A stretch of 64,000 nt of DNA, taken from the NCBI RefSeq assembly GCF_034298135.1, contig NZ_CP139575.1:1116001-1180000 (forward strand), in the 5' to 3' direction. Numbering within the stretch: position 1 is the first letter of the stretch; every line of letters begins with the position of its first letter. Below, piece after piece: positions 15,976 through 26,998 of the stretch. The notes under the pieces were generated by a model. It ran no database searches. It was not told the DNA's origin and worked only from the letters and a program-made list of their open reading frames with translations. The translations under genes and the position numbers were made by a program. Source of the stretch: Lactobacillus acidophilus (GTDB lineage Bacteria > Bacillota > Bacilli > Lactobacillales > Lactobacillaceae).

Positions 15976-18816
15976 CTATTTTTGAGCCCTCTTAGTCAAG
16001 AGTATGTCTCGCCTTAAAACAGGTTTCAGATATTGACCAGTATAACTTTCCCTAACTTCTGCTACTTCTTCAGGGGTTCCAGTAGCTACAATAGTTCCAC
16101 CACCTTCACCACCTTCTGGGCCTAAGTCAATTAACCAATCAGCATTTTTAATTACGTCAAGATTATGTTCAATAATCAAAACAGTATTACCTTCATCGAC
16201 AAGACGTTGCAATACTTCAAGTAGCCGCTTAATGTCATCAGTATGTAAACCGGTAGTTGGTTCATCAAGAATATAGAAATTTTTACCAGTTGATAATTTT
16301 TGCAATTCAGCAGCTAATTTCATTCTTTGAGCTTCACCACCAGATAATGTTGTGGCAGATTGACCCAATTTCACATATCCTAATCCCACATCCACAATTG
16401 TTTTTAACTTACGTTCAATCTTAGGAATATTTTCAAAGAATTTGCATGCCTCATTAATAGTCATATCAAGAACTTGAGCAATATTTTTCTCGCGGTAAGT
16501 TACTTCAAGAGTTTCTGAATTATAACGAGTACCATGACATACCTCACAAGGAACATAAACATCAGGTAAAAAATTCATTTCTATTTTGATAATTCCATCA
16601 CCATGACAAGCTTCACAGCGTCCACCCTTAACATTAAATGAAAAACGTGCCTTAGTGTATCCACGCATCTTAGCTTCATTAGTTTGCGCAAACAATGTTC
16701 TAATATCATCAAAAACGCTTGTATATGTAGCTGGGTTACTACGTGGTGTACGACCAATTGGGCTTTGATCAATATCAATTATTTTTTCAATATTTTTATA
16801 ACCACGAATTGATTTATACTTACCAGGCTTAGTTGAATTATTATTTAATTTCTGAGCCAAAGCTCGCTTTAAAATCATATTAACTAAAGTAGATTTACCT
16901 GAACCAGAAACACCACTAACTACAATAAATTTTCCTAAGGGGAAGCTTACATCAATATCTTTTAAATTGTTTTCAGTAGCACCAGTTATTGTAATCTTTT
17001 TACCGTTTCCTTTACGTCGCTTTAATGGGACAGGAACAAATTTTTTACCAGAAAGATATTGTCCTGTTAAAGAGTTAGGATCTTTTTCTACTTCTTCTGG
17101 TGTACCTTGTGCCATAACTTTACCACCGTAAACACCTGCACCTGGTCCCATATCAACCAGATAATCTGCTTGACGCATAGTTTCATCATCATGTTCTACT
17201 ACAATTAACGAATTCCCCAAATCACGCATTCGCTTAAGAGAAGCAATCAGTCTGTCATTATCACGTTGATGAAGCCCAATCGATGGTTCATCTAAAACAT
17301 ACATAACACCTGATAAATTAGATCCAATTTGTGTAGCCAAACGAATTCTTTGAGCTTCGCCACCAGATAATGTATTAGCAGTTCTTGAAAGAGTTAAATA
17401 ATCTAAACCAACGCTATCTAAAAATGAAAGTCGATCGCGTACTTCTTTTAGAACAGGTTTAGCAATTATTGTTTCTTGCTCACTAAGCTCTATATTACTG
17501 AAAAAATCCAATGCCTTTTTTATTGAAAGATCTGAAGCTTGTGCAATATCCTTGCCCATAACCTTTACAGCTAATGCTTTTTCATTAAGTCGTTTACCAT
17601 GACAAGTAGAGCAAGTTAATTCGGTCATGTATTTGCCCATAACATCACGCATAAACTTAGACATTGGTCTTCGATACCGTCGCTCAACATTCGTCATTAC
17701 ACCTTCAAATGGTTGAGTTGTCGCATTAACGCCAAAATCACCTGTAATATTAAACTTTACCGGCTTAGTTGAACCATGTAAAATAATATCCTTTTGCTTT
17801 TTAGTTAGTTTGTTAAATGGCTTGTCCATTGGAATACCCAGTGCATCACAAGCTTGCTTTAACATTTCTGAATAATAATTGGAAGTTTTCCATGGAGCAA
17901 GTGCCCCTTCTTCCAAAGTTAGAGACTTATCAGGTACAACTAAATCTTCATCAACTTCCAGTTTCATCCCTAATCCATCACAATCAGGGCAAGCACCAAA
18001 TGGCGCATTAAATGAAAATAATCTTGGCTCCATTTCACCTACGGTAAAACCACATTTTGGACAAGCATAATCTTCAGAGAAGTTAAGCATCTTTCCATCA
18101 ATCACATCAACGTTCATATAACCATCTGATAAACGTAAAGCTGCTTCAGTTGAATCGAACAAACGTGATCTAATGCTATCTTTAACAATTAAACGATCAA
18201 CTACAATGTCAATTGAATGTCGCTTATTTTTTTCTAAATTAAACTCCTCACCAATCTCATGCATTTCACCATCAACAATTACTCGAACATAACCTGCACG
18301 TTGAATTCGCTTAAATACTTCTTTATGCTCACCACGCTTAGCTCTAACTACCGGTGCAAGTAATTGAATCTTAGTTCTTTCAGGCAATCCCATAATTCGA
18401 TCGACCATTTGATCAACTGATTGACGCTCAATCAACGTACCATCATTAGGACAAACGGGATGCCCTACTCTTGCCCAAAGAAGTCGCAAATAATCATTAA
18501 TTTCAGTAACAGTACCTACAGTTGAACGTGGATTATGAGACGTAGTTTTTTGATCAATAGAAATAGCTGGATTTAACCCATCAATTGAATCAACGTCTGG
18601 CTTATCCATTTGACCCAAAAATTGTCTTGCATAACTAGAAAGTGATTGAACATATCGTCTTCTTCCTTCTGCATACAAGGTATCAAAGGCTAATGAACTT
18701 TTACCAGAACCAGATAATCCAGTAATTACAACTAATTTATCTTTGGGAATAGTTAAATCAATATCTTTTAAATTATGCTCACGTGCTCCACGAACAACAA
18801 TCTTATCGTTTACCAT
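15976..18816 (-). CDS. uvrA: excinuclease ABC subunit A
   Basis: A 946-residue damage-sensing ATPase of nucleotide-excision repair with two ABC modules. The first Walker A is [19 protein letters not shown] near residue 32 and the second [15 protein letters not shown] near residue 640. Signature motifs [16 protein letters not shown] and [16 protein letters not shown] are both present. Zinc-binding cysteines are seen in [20 protein letters not shown] and [14 protein letters not shown]. The start codon lies 14 bp inside the uvrB end, so uvrB-uvrA are translationally coupled. The length is normal. Confidence 0.98.
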   Translation of the reverse strand: MVNDKIVVRGAREHNLKDIDLTIPKDKLVVITGLSGSGKSSLAFDTLYAEGRRRYVQSLSSYARQFLGQMDKPDVDSIDGLNPAISIDQKTTSHNPRSTVGTVTEINDYLRLLWARVGHPVCPNDGTLIERQSVDQMVDRIMGLPERTKIQLLAPVVRAKRGEHKEVFKRIQRAGYVRVIVDGEMHEIGEEFNLEKNKRHSIDIVVDRLIVKDSIRSRLFDSTEAALRLSDGYMNVDVIDGKMLNFSEDYACPKCGFTVGEMEPRLFSFNAPFGACPDCDGLGMKLEVDEDLVVPDKSLTLEEGALAPWKTSNYYSEMLKQACDALGIPMDKPFNKLTKKQKDIILHGSTKPVKFNITGDFGVNATTQPFEGVMTNVERRYRRPMSKFMRDVMGKYMTELTCSTCHGKRLNEKALAVKVMGKDIAQASDLSIKKALDFFSNIELSEQETIIAKPVLKEVRDRLSFLDSVGLDYLTLSRTANTLSGGEAQRIRLATQIGSNLSGVMYVLDEPSIGLHQRDNDRLIASLKRMRDLGNSLIVVEHDDETMRQADYLVDMGPGAGVYGGKVMAQGTPEEVEKDPNSLTGQYLSGKKFVPVPLKRRKGNGKKITITGATENNLKDIDVSFPLGKFIVVSGVSGSGKSTLVNMILKRALAQKLNNNSTKPGKYKSIRGYKNIEKIIDIDQSPIGRTPRSNPATYTSVFDDIRTLFAQTNEAKMRGYTKARFSFNVKGGRCEACHGDGIIKIEMNFLPDVYVPCEVCHGTRYNSETLEVTYREKNIAQVLDMTINEACKFFENIPKIERKLKTIVDVGLGYVKLGQSATTLSGGEAQRMKLAAELQKLSTGKNFYILDEPTTGLHTDDIKRLLEVLQRLVDEGNTVLIIEHNLDVIKNADWLIDLGPEGGEGGGTIVATGTPEEVAEVRESYTGQYLKPVLRRDILLTKRAQK

Positions 18817-20854
18817 TTAATGCCTTCCCTTTTCTTGTTTTTGGTCTTCTAGATGATGACTGCAATTCCATTATTGCATCCCGCAAGTTTGCTGCTTCTT
18901 CAAAGTCAAGTTTCTTAGCGGCCTCTTTCATCTGTTCTTGCAAATTCTTAATCATCGTCTTCTTTTGTTTAGCTGTTAATTCATCAAAATTCAAATCTGC
19001 AAAACTATCTGTTTTTTCTTTCTTAGAGTCTTCAGATGGCTTAGTAATTGAAATAACATCATGAACAGGTTTAATAATCGTCTTAGGAACAATCCCGTGT
19101 TCTTTATTAAATTCTTCCTGTAACTTGCGTCTTCTCTGGGTTGCCTCGATAGCTGCTTTCATCGAATCGGTAATCGTATCAGCATACATAATTACTTCTC
19201 CATTTGCATTACGTGCTGCACGCCCCATTGTTTGAACTAATGGCCGGTATGCTCTAAGAAAACCTTCTTTATCTGCATCTAAAATCGCCACTAGCGATAC
19301 CTCAGGCACGTCAATACCTTCACGAAGTAAGTTAATCCCAATCAGTACATCAAATTTACCCAAACGTAAATCACGTAAGATCTGCATTCTTTCAAGCGTT
19401 TTAATATCTGAATGTAAATAACGAACTTTAATACCCAGATCTTTTAAATAATCTGTCAGATCTTCGGCCATCTTTTTAGTTAAAGTAGTAACAAAAACAC
19501 GTTCATTACGATCTATCCGCTTATTTATTTCTCCGACTAAATCATCAATTTGTCCTTCGATTGGCCTTACTTCAATCTTAGGATCCAATAATCCCGTTGG
19601 ACGAATAATCTGCTCTACCTTGTGATCTGTCCTCTCAAGTTCATAATCTCCAGGAGTAGCAGAAACGTATAAAATTTGGTTAACATGTTTTTCAAATTCT
19701 GCCAACTTTAGTGGACGGTTATCAAGTGCCGATGGTAAACGAAAGCCATAATCAATTAAGGTCTTTTTACGATTACGATCTCCATTGTACATCGCTCTAA
19801 TTTCTGGCATGGTTGCATGAGATTCATCAATTAAAATCAAAAAATCATCTGGGAAGAAATCAAGCAAAGTATATGGTGGCTCTCCTACTTTTCTACCTTC
19901 CATATGCCTTGAGTAATTTTCAATTCCGTTGGTATAACCAACTTCTCCCATCATTTCCATATCATAGGTAGTTCTTTGTTTAATTCTTTCGGCTTCAAGC
20001 AATTTACCTTCGCCTTCGAACTTTTTAACTTGCACTTTCATTTCTTTAGAAATCGCCTTAAGAGCTCGTCTTAATTGTTCATCATTAGTCATGAAGTGCG
20101 TAGCCGGAAACAGCGATATACTCTCACGCTCACCAATTACTTCCCCAGTTAAAGAATCGATCTCAACAATTCGGTCAATTTCATCACCGAAAAATTCAAC
20201 ACGATAGGCATGGTTAGAATTTCCTGCTGGGAAAATTTCTACAACGTCACCACGGACCCGAAAACGTCCTCGTTGAAAATCAATATCATTTCGATCATAT
20301 TGCAAGTTTACTAAATCACGTAATAACGTATTACGTTCATATTCTTGTCCTTCATGAATCATTAATACACTACGAGCATATTCTTTAGGATCACCCAACC
20401 CATAAATACATGAAACCGAAGCAACAACTATTACATCATTTCTCTCCATTAAAGCTGAAGTAGTAGCATGCCGCAATTGATCAATTTCATCATTAATTGC
20501 AGAATCTTTTTCAATGTATGTATCGGATTGTGGAACATACGCTTCTGGTTGATAGTAATCATAGTATGAGACAAAATATTCAACCGCATTATTAGGGAAA
20601 AATCCCTTAAATTCGCCATAAAGCTGACCAACCAATGTTTTATTATGTGTAATGACCAAAGTTGGCTTGTTAAGCTTAGCAATAATGTTAGCCATGGTAA
20701 AAGTCTTCCCAGTACCAGTGGCACCCTCTAAAATTTGTTCCTTATATCCCTTTTCAAAACCCGCTGTCAACTTATTGATAGCTTGCTGCTGGTCCCCTGC
20801 CGGCTTAAATTTTGATACTAATTCAAACTTACGATCTTTTTGTCGTTTTATCAT
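18803..20854 (-). CDS. uvrB: excinuclease ABC subunit B
   Basis: A 683-residue helicase-like subunit that verifies damage and recruits UvrC. The start is ATG at 20854; GAGGAGC lies 6-7 bases upstream, while the in-frame GTG at 20869 would contain that site. Landmarks are the Walker [19 protein letters not shown], the beta-hairpin region [30 protein letters not shown], the helicase motif [17 protein letters not shown] and a C-terminal UVR domain ([20 protein letters not shown]). A LexA-type box lies upstream, and a terminator-like hairpin sits between that box and the ATG. Confidence 0.98.
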   Translation of the reverse strand: MIKRQKDRKFELVSKFKPAGDQQQAINKLTAGFEKGYKEQILEGATGTGKTFTMANIIAKLNKPTLVITHNKTLVGQLYGEFKGFFPNNAVEYFVSYYDYYQPEAYVPQSDTYIEKDSAINDEIDQLRHATTSALMERNDVIVVASVSCIYGLGDPKEYARSVLMIHEGQEYERNTLLRDLVNLQYDRNDIDFQRGRFRVRGDVVEIFPAGNSNHAYRVEFFGDEIDRIVEIDSLTGEVIGERESISLFPATHFMTNDEQLRRALKAISKEMKVQVKKFEGEGKLLEAERIKQRTTYDMEMMGEVGYTNGIENYSRHMEGRKVGEPPYTLLDFFPDDFLILIDESHATMPEIRAMYNGDRNRKKTLIDYGFRLPSALDNRPLKLAEFEKHVNQILYVSATPGDYELERTDHKVEQIIRPTGLLDPKIEVRPIEGQIDDLVGEINKRIDRNERVFVTTLTKKMAEDLTDYLKDLGIKVRYLHSDIKTLERMQILRDLRLGKFDVLIGINLLREGIDVPEVSLVAILDADKEGFLRAYRPLVQTMGRAARNANGEVIMYADTITDSMKAAIEATQRRRKLQEEFNKEHGIVPKTIIKPVHDVISITKPSEDSKKEKTDSFADLNFDELTAKQKKTMIKNLQEQMKEAAKKLDFEEAANLRDAIMELQSSSRRPKTRKGKALNGKR

Positions 20855-20870
20855 AGCAAAGCTCCTCACG

Positions 20871-20896
20871 AAAAAAGTTGGACTTTTTGTCCAACT
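20871..20896 (-). terminator. terminator-like hairpin between pgm and uvrB
   Basis: Perfect 8-bp stem AGTTGGAC / GTCCAACT with a 5-nt loop, followed on the minus strand by six Ts. It lies 60 bases after the pgm stop and only 17 bases before the uvrB ATG, downstream of the LexA box. It probably ends the glycogen-operon transcript, but it would also sit in the leader of any uvrB transcript started at the LexA-controlled promoter. Confidence 0.8.
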
Positions 20897-20926
20897 TCTC
20901 TAATTAGTATTTATATTTTACTACCA

Positions 20927-20940
20927 CGAACGTGTTTTCG
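20927..20940. promoter_or_regulatory. LexA-type SOS box upstream of uvrBA
   Basis: CGAACGTGTTTTCG on the plus strand (CGAAAACACGTTCG reading toward uvrB). This matches the Gram-positive box CGAAC-N4-GTTCG at 9 of 10 positions. Clear -35/-10 elements are not obvious; A/T-rich hexamers TAAAAT and TATAAA follow on the minus strand. Confidence 0.65.
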
Positions 20941-20956
20941 CACACAATATGCTTGA

Positions 20957-22681
20957 TTATTTAAGTAAATTTGCCAAGGCAGTTTGGTAATCTTCTGCAG
21001 CCTTTTCTGCTTTTTCAATATTTTCTTTATTTACACCAACATAAGCTTTAATAACTGGTTCAGTGCCTGATGGACGAAGAGCAACCCAAGTTTCATCATC
21101 TAAGAAGTATTTCAAAACATTTGATTCTGGGAAACCTTCAAGTGGTGTCTTTTCACCATTTTCAATTGTTTCTTGTTTTAAAAAGTCTTGAATTTTAACT
21201 ACTTTGCTACCGCCAATTTCAGTAAGATGTTCATTACGAAGCTTGCTCATCAATTCAGCCATCTTCTTCTGACCACCAATACCAGGCATTTCAATGGCAC
21301 GAGTAATTTCGTAAGCGACACCATATTTCTTCCAAATTTCTTGTAAGCCATCAAATACGGTCATACCACGAGAAGCATAGTAGCTTGCAACTTCAGCAAA
21401 CATTAATGCACCTTGCATAGCATCTTTATCACGTGCAAAAGGCTTAAATAAGTAACCATAACTCTCTTCAAAGCCCATTAAGAACTTAGCATCTCCAGCT
21501 TTATTCATACGGTCAACTTCTTCACCGATATACTTAAAACCAGTTAAAACATGTTTAGTCTTAATACCAAAATCTTCGGCAATCTTAAATGGCAATGCAC
21601 TTGAAACTACTGAAGTAACAATTTCATAATCATCAGTTAACTTGCCACTCTCTTTAAGGTGAGCTAACAAATAATATGCCATTAAAGTAGCAATTTGATT
21701 ACCAGTTAGAACTTGGAAATCACCATCGGATTTTCTCACAGCTGCACCCATTCTATCTGCATCAGGATCAGTTGCAATAATTACATTGGCATCTACTTTA
21801 TCAGCCAGCTTAAAGCCTGGTTCAAATACATCACGATATTCTGGGTTAGGCTTAATAGTTGTTGGAAATTCTGGATCGATAATTGATTGACTTGGAACAG
21901 GAATTACATTGTCAAAACCGCCTTGTCTAAATGCACGATCATAAAGCATTTTACCTGTACCATGAAGTGGAGTATAAATGATTTTAAGCTTGTCAGCATT
22001 AGCTTTTACCATTTCTTTATCAACTGTAACTTGCTTTAATTCATTTAAATAAGCTTCATCAACATCTTCACCAATTAATTGCAAAGTATTATTTGCGCGT
22101 AATTCTTTAACTGAAGCAACTTCAACACCAAAAATATCAGTAACTTTTTGTGCATAAGCAAATAAACGATCGGCATTTTCTGGGGCCATTTGTGCACCAT
22201 CTTCACCGTAAACCTTGTATCCATTATATTGCTTAGCATTATGCGAAGCAGTGATATTTATTCCTGCAAAAGTATTTAAGTGACGAACTGCATATGATAA
22301 TTCTGGAGTTGGTCTTAGGTCATCAAATAAGTAAACATGAATACCATGTGCACCAAGTACTCTAGCAGCGTGTTCTGCAAATTCTCTTGAATGATATCTT
22401 GAGTCAAAAGCAATTACTACTCCACGTTTTTTAGCTTCCTCACCATTTTCATCAATCAAACGCGCTAAACCTTCAGTAACGCGACCCACAGTAAACAGAT
22501 TGATTCGATTAGTACCTGGTTCAAGGCGTCCGCGCATTCCTGCAGTACCAAAATTAATATCCTGACCAAAGGCATCTTCAATCCATTTTTCATCTTTACC
22601 TAAAGTATCTAATTGATCTTTTAAATAATCTGGTAACCCAGTAGCATTTTGCCATTCTTTAAAAATTTCCTTAGCTTCCAT
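20957..22681 (-). CDS. pgm: phosphoglucomutase (alpha-D-phosphohexomutase family)
   Basis: A 574-residue enzyme that interconverts glucose 1-phosphate and glucose 6-phosphate. The phosphoserine loop is ITASHNAKQYNGYKVYGEDG (about residues 142-161), the Mg2+-binding motif DPDADRMG (near 302), the sugar-specificity loop GFEESYGY and the phosphate-binding RPSGTEPVIKAYVG near the C terminus. Being last in the glg gene run, it would feed glucose 1-phosphate released by GlgP into glycolysis, or supply it for GlgC. The gap of 118 bp to amy is the largest within the run; a TATAAT there might be a secondary promoter. Confidence 0.95.
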   Translation of the reverse strand: MEAKEIFKEWQNATGLPDYLKDQLDTLGKDEKWIEDAFGQDINFGTAGMRGRLEPGTNRINLFTVGRVTEGLARLIDENGEEAKKRGVVIAFDSRYHSREFAEHAARVLGAHGIHVYLFDDLRPTPELSYAVRHLNTFAGINITASHNAKQYNGYKVYGEDGAQMAPENADRLFAYAQKVTDIFGVEVASVKELRANNTLQLIGEDVDEAYLNELKQVTVDKEMVKANADKLKIIYTPLHGTGKMLYDRAFRQGGFDNVIPVPSQSIIDPEFPTTIKPNPEYRDVFEPGFKLADKVDANVIIATDPDADRMGAAVRKSDGDFQVLTGNQIATLMAYYLLAHLKESGKLTDDYEIVTSVVSSALPFKIAEDFGIKTKHVLTGFKYIGEEVDRMNKAGDAKFLMGFEESYGYLFKPFARDKDAMQGALMFAEVASYYASRGMTVFDGLQEIWKKYGVAYEITRAIEMPGIGGQKKMAELMSKLRNEHLTEIGGSKVVKIQDFLKQETIENGEKTPLEGFPESNVLKYFLDDETWVALRPSGTEPVIKAYVGVNKENIEKAEKAAEDYQTALANLLK

Positions 22682-22799
22682 CTTTTCCTCTATTCATTAA
22701 AATCGTATATTTATGGATTTCTAATGTCTTTTTAAATTATCAATATTTTTCTATTATCCACGTATTATTATAAAACTTAAATTTAACTAATTTAAATAA

Positions 22800-24569
22800 C
22801 TATAGCGATATTTTCTTAATAAAATCTGTTTGTGCTTTAAGTTGAATTTGGTCCAAAGTATCCTTGATTTTATCAATAATTATGCTCGGCAACCAATAAA
22901 ATGAATACTTTTCACGCAACGGTATCACATCTTCGTTAGTACAATTAACGCAATACATAATCATCTCTTGATCATTATATCTAACTATACTATTAACCCC
23001 AGCCGACAAATGTACAAAACCGATTTTGCCATTTACCAATACTGGATTTTGCTTGCGTATTTTGGTCCAACTGCTAACACAATCTATTAGCTTTTTATCT
23101 TCATGTCCCCATAGAAAGTAACGTCGATTATCTGGATCTTCTTTACCAATTAAGCCAGCCTCATCGCCATAATAAATACATGGAACTCCGGGCATCATAA
23201 ATAATAAGCCAAAAGCCATCATGACTAAATTATCATTTTTATTCAAAACGGTTTTAATTCTTACCGTATCATGGGTACCGATATTATTTAAACAATTATG
23301 CAAAAAGTCAGTTGGATAATTTTCAATCAGTAAAGCCAGGTCATTCATTGCTTCTATCTCTATAGTACTATCTTGAGCTGATAACAAACTGATAATAAAA
23401 TTGCGTATCGGATAATTCATAACCCCCATTAAATTATCACCAGCTGTATAAGTTCGATATTCACCATTTACAAATTTATTTGAAGCATCTTCCCAAACTT
23501 CCCCAATCAAAATTGGACAATTTTCCTTTATCAAACGGTTACGAATATTACGCAAGAAATCCATCGGTAACTCATCAGCTACATCAAGTCGCCAACCATC
23601 AACTTTCCACTTAGCTAATACACCATGATCGCCATAAACAAGATTTTGATATTCAGAATTATCTTTATTAACAGTCGGTAAAGACTTTACACCCCACCAA
23701 GACTGATATTTATTTGGATAGTCTTGAAAGTTGAACCAAGAACGATAATTACTATTTTTGTCAGTAATCGCTCCTTGAAAATAAATGCTATCAAAACCTA
23801 CATGATTAAATACTCCATCTAATATTAGATGCATATTATTCTCATGTAATTCCCTAATTAAGTCAGCTAAATCTTTTTCATCACCCAACATTGGATCGAT
23901 TTTCATAAAATCTGTTGTATCATAGCGATGATTACTTTTAGCTAAAAAAATTGGATTAAGATAAAGGACTGTAACACCTAGTTGTTTTAAATAAGGGATC
24001 TTTTTTCTAATTCCAGTTAAATTACCGCCAAAAAAGTCCCACCGCACTATAGCACCTTCACTATTTTTTATATAATATGGAATATCTTCTTTAGTAGCAT
24101 AGATAAAACTATTCCTTTTTTTACCTATAACTTCTTCATATGGATTTCCATTAGCAAAGCGATCCGGAAAAATTTGATAAACAATGCCCTTTTGATACCA
24201 ATCGATTCGTGGAGTTGCAATATCATAACAAGTTAATTGAAACTGTCTTAAATCATGATCACTTTTAGTTACGTGTCCTTTACCAAAAAGTCCTTGATCT
24301 ATATAAACTATTTGATTATTTTGTTGCAAAGCAAAGTAGTAATTGTATAAACCAGATGTACCAATTTTTACCTGTGTGGTATACATTTTAGTCTGTTCAT
24401 CATAGTTCATCGGATAAGCCACTGGTGTTTCTCGACTTTTAGTCAACCACAAGACAGCTCCTTGTATTACTTGATCTATTTTGATTGACCATTTAACTGT
24501 ATTACCAGCTTTAACAGCACCAAAAGGGTTTTTATACTGCTCTTGCCAAGAATCATAAGTTATTTTCAT
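22800..24569 (-). CDS. GH13 neopullulanase/cyclomaltodextrinase-type amylase of the glycogen operon
   Basis: A 589-residue intracellular alpha-amylase-family enzyme with no signal peptide. The N-terminal beta-sandwich (about residues 1-120) is typical of GH13_20 enzymes. The catalytic Asp is in DGWRLDVADELP, the general acid Glu in ILIGEVWEDASN and the third acid in NIGTHDTVRIKT. It likely hydrolyses alpha-1,4 and some alpha-1,6 links of glycogen limit dextrins or maltodextrins. Its start overlaps the glgP stop by one base (TAATG), so it is coupled to phosphorylase. No glgX-type debranching gene is nearby, which makes debranching by this enzyme plausible (inference). Confidence 0.88.
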   Translation of the reverse strand: MKITYDSWQEQYKNPFGAVKAGNTVKWSIKIDQVIQGAVLWLTKSRETPVAYPMNYDEQTKMYTTQVKIGTSGLYNYYFALQQNNQIVYIDQGLFGKGHVTKSDHDLRQFQLTCYDIATPRIDWYQKGIVYQIFPDRFANGNPYEEVIGKKRNSFIYATKEDIPYYIKNSEGAIVRWDFFGGNLTGIRKKIPYLKQLGVTVLYLNPIFLAKSNHRYDTTDFMKIDPMLGDEKDLADLIRELHENNMHLILDGVFNHVGFDSIYFQGAITDKNSNYRSWFNFQDYPNKYQSWWGVKSLPTVNKDNSEYQNLVYGDHGVLAKWKVDGWRLDVADELPMDFLRNIRNRLIKENCPILIGEVWEDASNKFVNGEYRTYTAGDNLMGVMNYPIRNFIISLLSAQDSTIEIEAMNDLALLIENYPTDFLHNCLNNIGTHDTVRIKTVLNKNDNLVMMAFGLLFMMPGVPCIYYGDEAGLIGKEDPDNRRYFLWGHEDKKLIDCVSSWTKIRKQNPVLVNGKIGFVHLSAGVNSIVRYNDQEMIMYCVNCTNEDVIPLREKYSFYWLPSIIIDKIKDTLDQIQLKAQTDFIKKISL

Positions 24570-26980
24570 TAGTGATCAACTTTTTCAACTTTTAATTTTT
24601 TTAAATGCCAAATATCTTGTGCGTATCGTTCAATTGTCTTATCAACATCAAAACGTTCTGAATGAGCAATATTTACCAAACTCATTTGAGCCCAAGAATG
24701 TTTATCTTTCCATTCTTGTTCTACTTTCTCTTGAGCTTTTAAATAATCAGCAAAGTCTGCTAAAACAAAGAATTGCTCATTATCACTCAAAAATTTATTT
24801 GCTAGAGCTTGTCCTTCCGAAAAACAATTAGGAATTGTACCATCAGTTAACGCATCAACTGTTTTCTTCATTACTGGATCTGATTCGTACATTTCTCTTG
24901 GGTGATAAGAATGTTCTGCATAATATTTATAAACCTGATCCTTATTTAAGCCAAACGTAATGATATTATCCTCACCTACTGCATCCGCAATTTCAATATT
25001 TGCACCATCCATTGTAGCCACAGTTAAAGCACCATTGGCCATCAATTTCATGTTGCTTGTACCACTAGCTTCTTTAGTAGTGGTCGAAATTTGCTCGCTT
25101 ACATCAGCTGCGGGAATAATTTTTTCAGCTAGAGAAACATCATAATTTTCTAAAAAGATTACCTTTAACTTGCCGTTAATATCTGGATCTGAATTGATCA
25201 TATTAGCTGTTTCATTGATCACTTTAATTACTTGTTTAGCAAATACATAGCTTGGTGCAGCTTTAGCCCCAAATATAACTACTCGCTTAGGATGATCAAT
25301 CCCTGCTTTTAAATCTTGATATAACTTTAGAATATGTAATAACTTTAAAGTCTGGCGTTTATATTCATGTAGTCGCTTGACTTGCACATCAAAGATAGCG
25401 TTTGGATCAACTTCTACTCCCATTTGTTCTTTGATAAACTCAGCTAGTTTTTTCTTATTATCTAGTTTAATTTGATTAATACGCTCTAATACTAAAGTGT
25501 CGTTGTAGTACTTTTCAAAATTGAGCATCTTATCACTATTTTTACGCCAATCTTTACCAATAGTTTGATCAAGTAAATCAGATAATTCTGGATTAGCAAT
25601 TTGTAGCCATCTACGCAAAGTGATTCCATTAGTTTTATTATTAAAGCGATCAGGATATAAATTATAAAAATCTTTTAACACTTTGGTTTCCAATAATTGG
25701 GTGTGCAATGCTGCTACCCCATTAATTGAGTGTGAGCCAATAATTGCTAAATGCGCCATTTGGACCTGTCCATTTTTTATAATTCGAGTACGTTCAATTA
25801 CATCATTAGAGACTTGTCCGTTTAAATAAGCACAATAACGACGATCTATTTCAGTAATAATTTGCATAATTCTCGGCAACAATTGAGACAGCATATTTGT
25901 ATCCCATTTTTCCATTGCCTCTGACATAATTGTATGATTGGTATAACTCATCACCTTTAAAGTGATATCCCAGGCAGTCTCCCAATCGACACGATGTTCA
26001 TCAACTAGCAATCTCATCAATTCTGCAATCGCCATTGCTGGATGCGTATCATTGATATGAACAGCCACGTAATCTGGTAATTTAGTGAAATCTTTATTAC
26101 CAAGTTTTTTAACATAATAATCTAAAATACTTTGTAATCCAGCTGAAACAAAGAAATATTCTTGCTTTAATCTTAATAATCTACCTTCATAATTAGAATC
26201 ATCTGGATACAAAATTGAAGTTAAATCTTCTATACGACGTCTATCTGAAATAGTAGGATATGACAATTCTTCTTCTGGTGGAATTTCTGCATCCCACAAT
26301 CTCAATGTATTGGTTACACCATCTCTATAACCTACAATTGCAGTATCATACGGTACAGCTCTGACAACATCGCCACCTTCATATTGAGGTGTCATCCACC
26401 CATTATCATCAACCATACGTACTTTACCGCCAAATCTTACTAAAACAGATTTGCTCTCTCTTCTAACTTCCCAATGATCGTCTTTTTTAAGCCAATCATT
26501 TGGTAGTTCTTTTTGATAGCCATTTACAAATTTTTGCTTGAATAAACCATACTTATAACGAATACCATTTCCATTTCCGGTATAGCCAGTTGAAGCAAGA
26601 GAATCCATAAAAGCTGCAGCCAATCGTCCCAGACCGCCATTACCTAAAGCCATATCTGGTTCTGCTGCAGCAATCTTGTCTAGATCTAATCCCAAATCTG
26701 ACAATGCAGCTCTAACAGTATCCAGCCAGCCTAAATTTAGCAGATTAGTTTTAAGTAAAGTTCCTGGCAAAAATTCAATTGAAAAATAATAAACCTGTTT
26801 TTGTCCTTGATCAGCTTCGGAAATACGGGTACGACGCCATTGCGGTGCATATCCATCTCTAACCACTCCACTTAATGCAGTGTATAACTCACTATTTGAT
26901 GCTTCATCAAGTTCTTCTTCAAAATAAATATTTACCTTATTTTTTAGTTTCTTTTTAAATTCATCTTTTGTTAATTGCAT
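24569..26980 (-). CDS. glgP: glycogen/maltodextrin phosphorylase
   Basis: An 803-residue PLP-dependent enzyme that releases glucose 1-phosphate from glycogen ends. Family landmarks are the N-terminal GNGGLGRLAAAFMDSLAST, DTHPAMAIAELMRLL, the central RLHEYKRQTLKLLHIL, VIFGAKAAPSYVFAKQVIKV and the PLP-lysine block TTKEASGTSNMKLMANGALT. Length is normal. It lies between glgA (18 bp upstream) and amy (1-bp overlap), so synthesis and breakdown enzymes are made from one transcript. Confidence 0.97.
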   Translation of the reverse strand: MQLTKDEFKKKLKNKVNIYFEEELDEASNSELYTALSGVVRDGYAPQWRRTRISEADQGQKQVYYFSIEFLPGTLLKTNLLNLGWLDTVRAALSDLGLDLDKIAAAEPDMALGNGGLGRLAAAFMDSLASTGYTGNGNGIRYKYGLFKQKFVNGYQKELPNDWLKKDDHWEVRRESKSVLVRFGGKVRMVDDNGWMTPQYEGGDVVRAVPYDTAIVGYRDGVTNTLRLWDAEIPPEEELSYPTISDRRRIEDLTSILYPDDSNYEGRLLRLKQEYFFVSAGLQSILDYYVKKLGNKDFTKLPDYVAVHINDTHPAMAIAELMRLLVDEHRVDWETAWDITLKVMSYTNHTIMSEAMEKWDTNMLSQLLPRIMQIITEIDRRYCAYLNGQVSNDVIERTRIIKNGQVQMAHLAIIGSHSINGVAALHTQLLETKVLKDFYNLYPDRFNNKTNGITLRRWLQIANPELSDLLDQTIGKDWRKNSDKMLNFEKYYNDTLVLERINQIKLDNKKKLAEFIKEQMGVEVDPNAIFDVQVKRLHEYKRQTLKLLHILKLYQDLKAGIDHPKRVVIFGAKAAPSYVFAKQVIKVINETANMINSDPDINGKLKVIFLENYDVSLAEKIIPAADVSEQISTTTKEASGTSNMKLMANGALTVATMDGANIEIADAVGEDNIITFGLNKDQVYKYYAEHSYHPREMYESDPVMKKTVDALTDGTIPNCFSEGQALANKFLSDNEQFFVLADFADYLKAQEKVEQEWKDKHSWAQMSLVNIAHSERFDVDKTIERYAQDIWHLKKLKVEKVDH

Positions 26981-26998
26981 ATTTTTACACCAATTGGA

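Noticed and set aside
22682..22799. Separate promoter for pgm in the amy-pgm gap
   Set aside because: A TATAAT-like hexamer exists in this A/T-rich stretch but no -35 at proper spacing; too weak to list as a feature.
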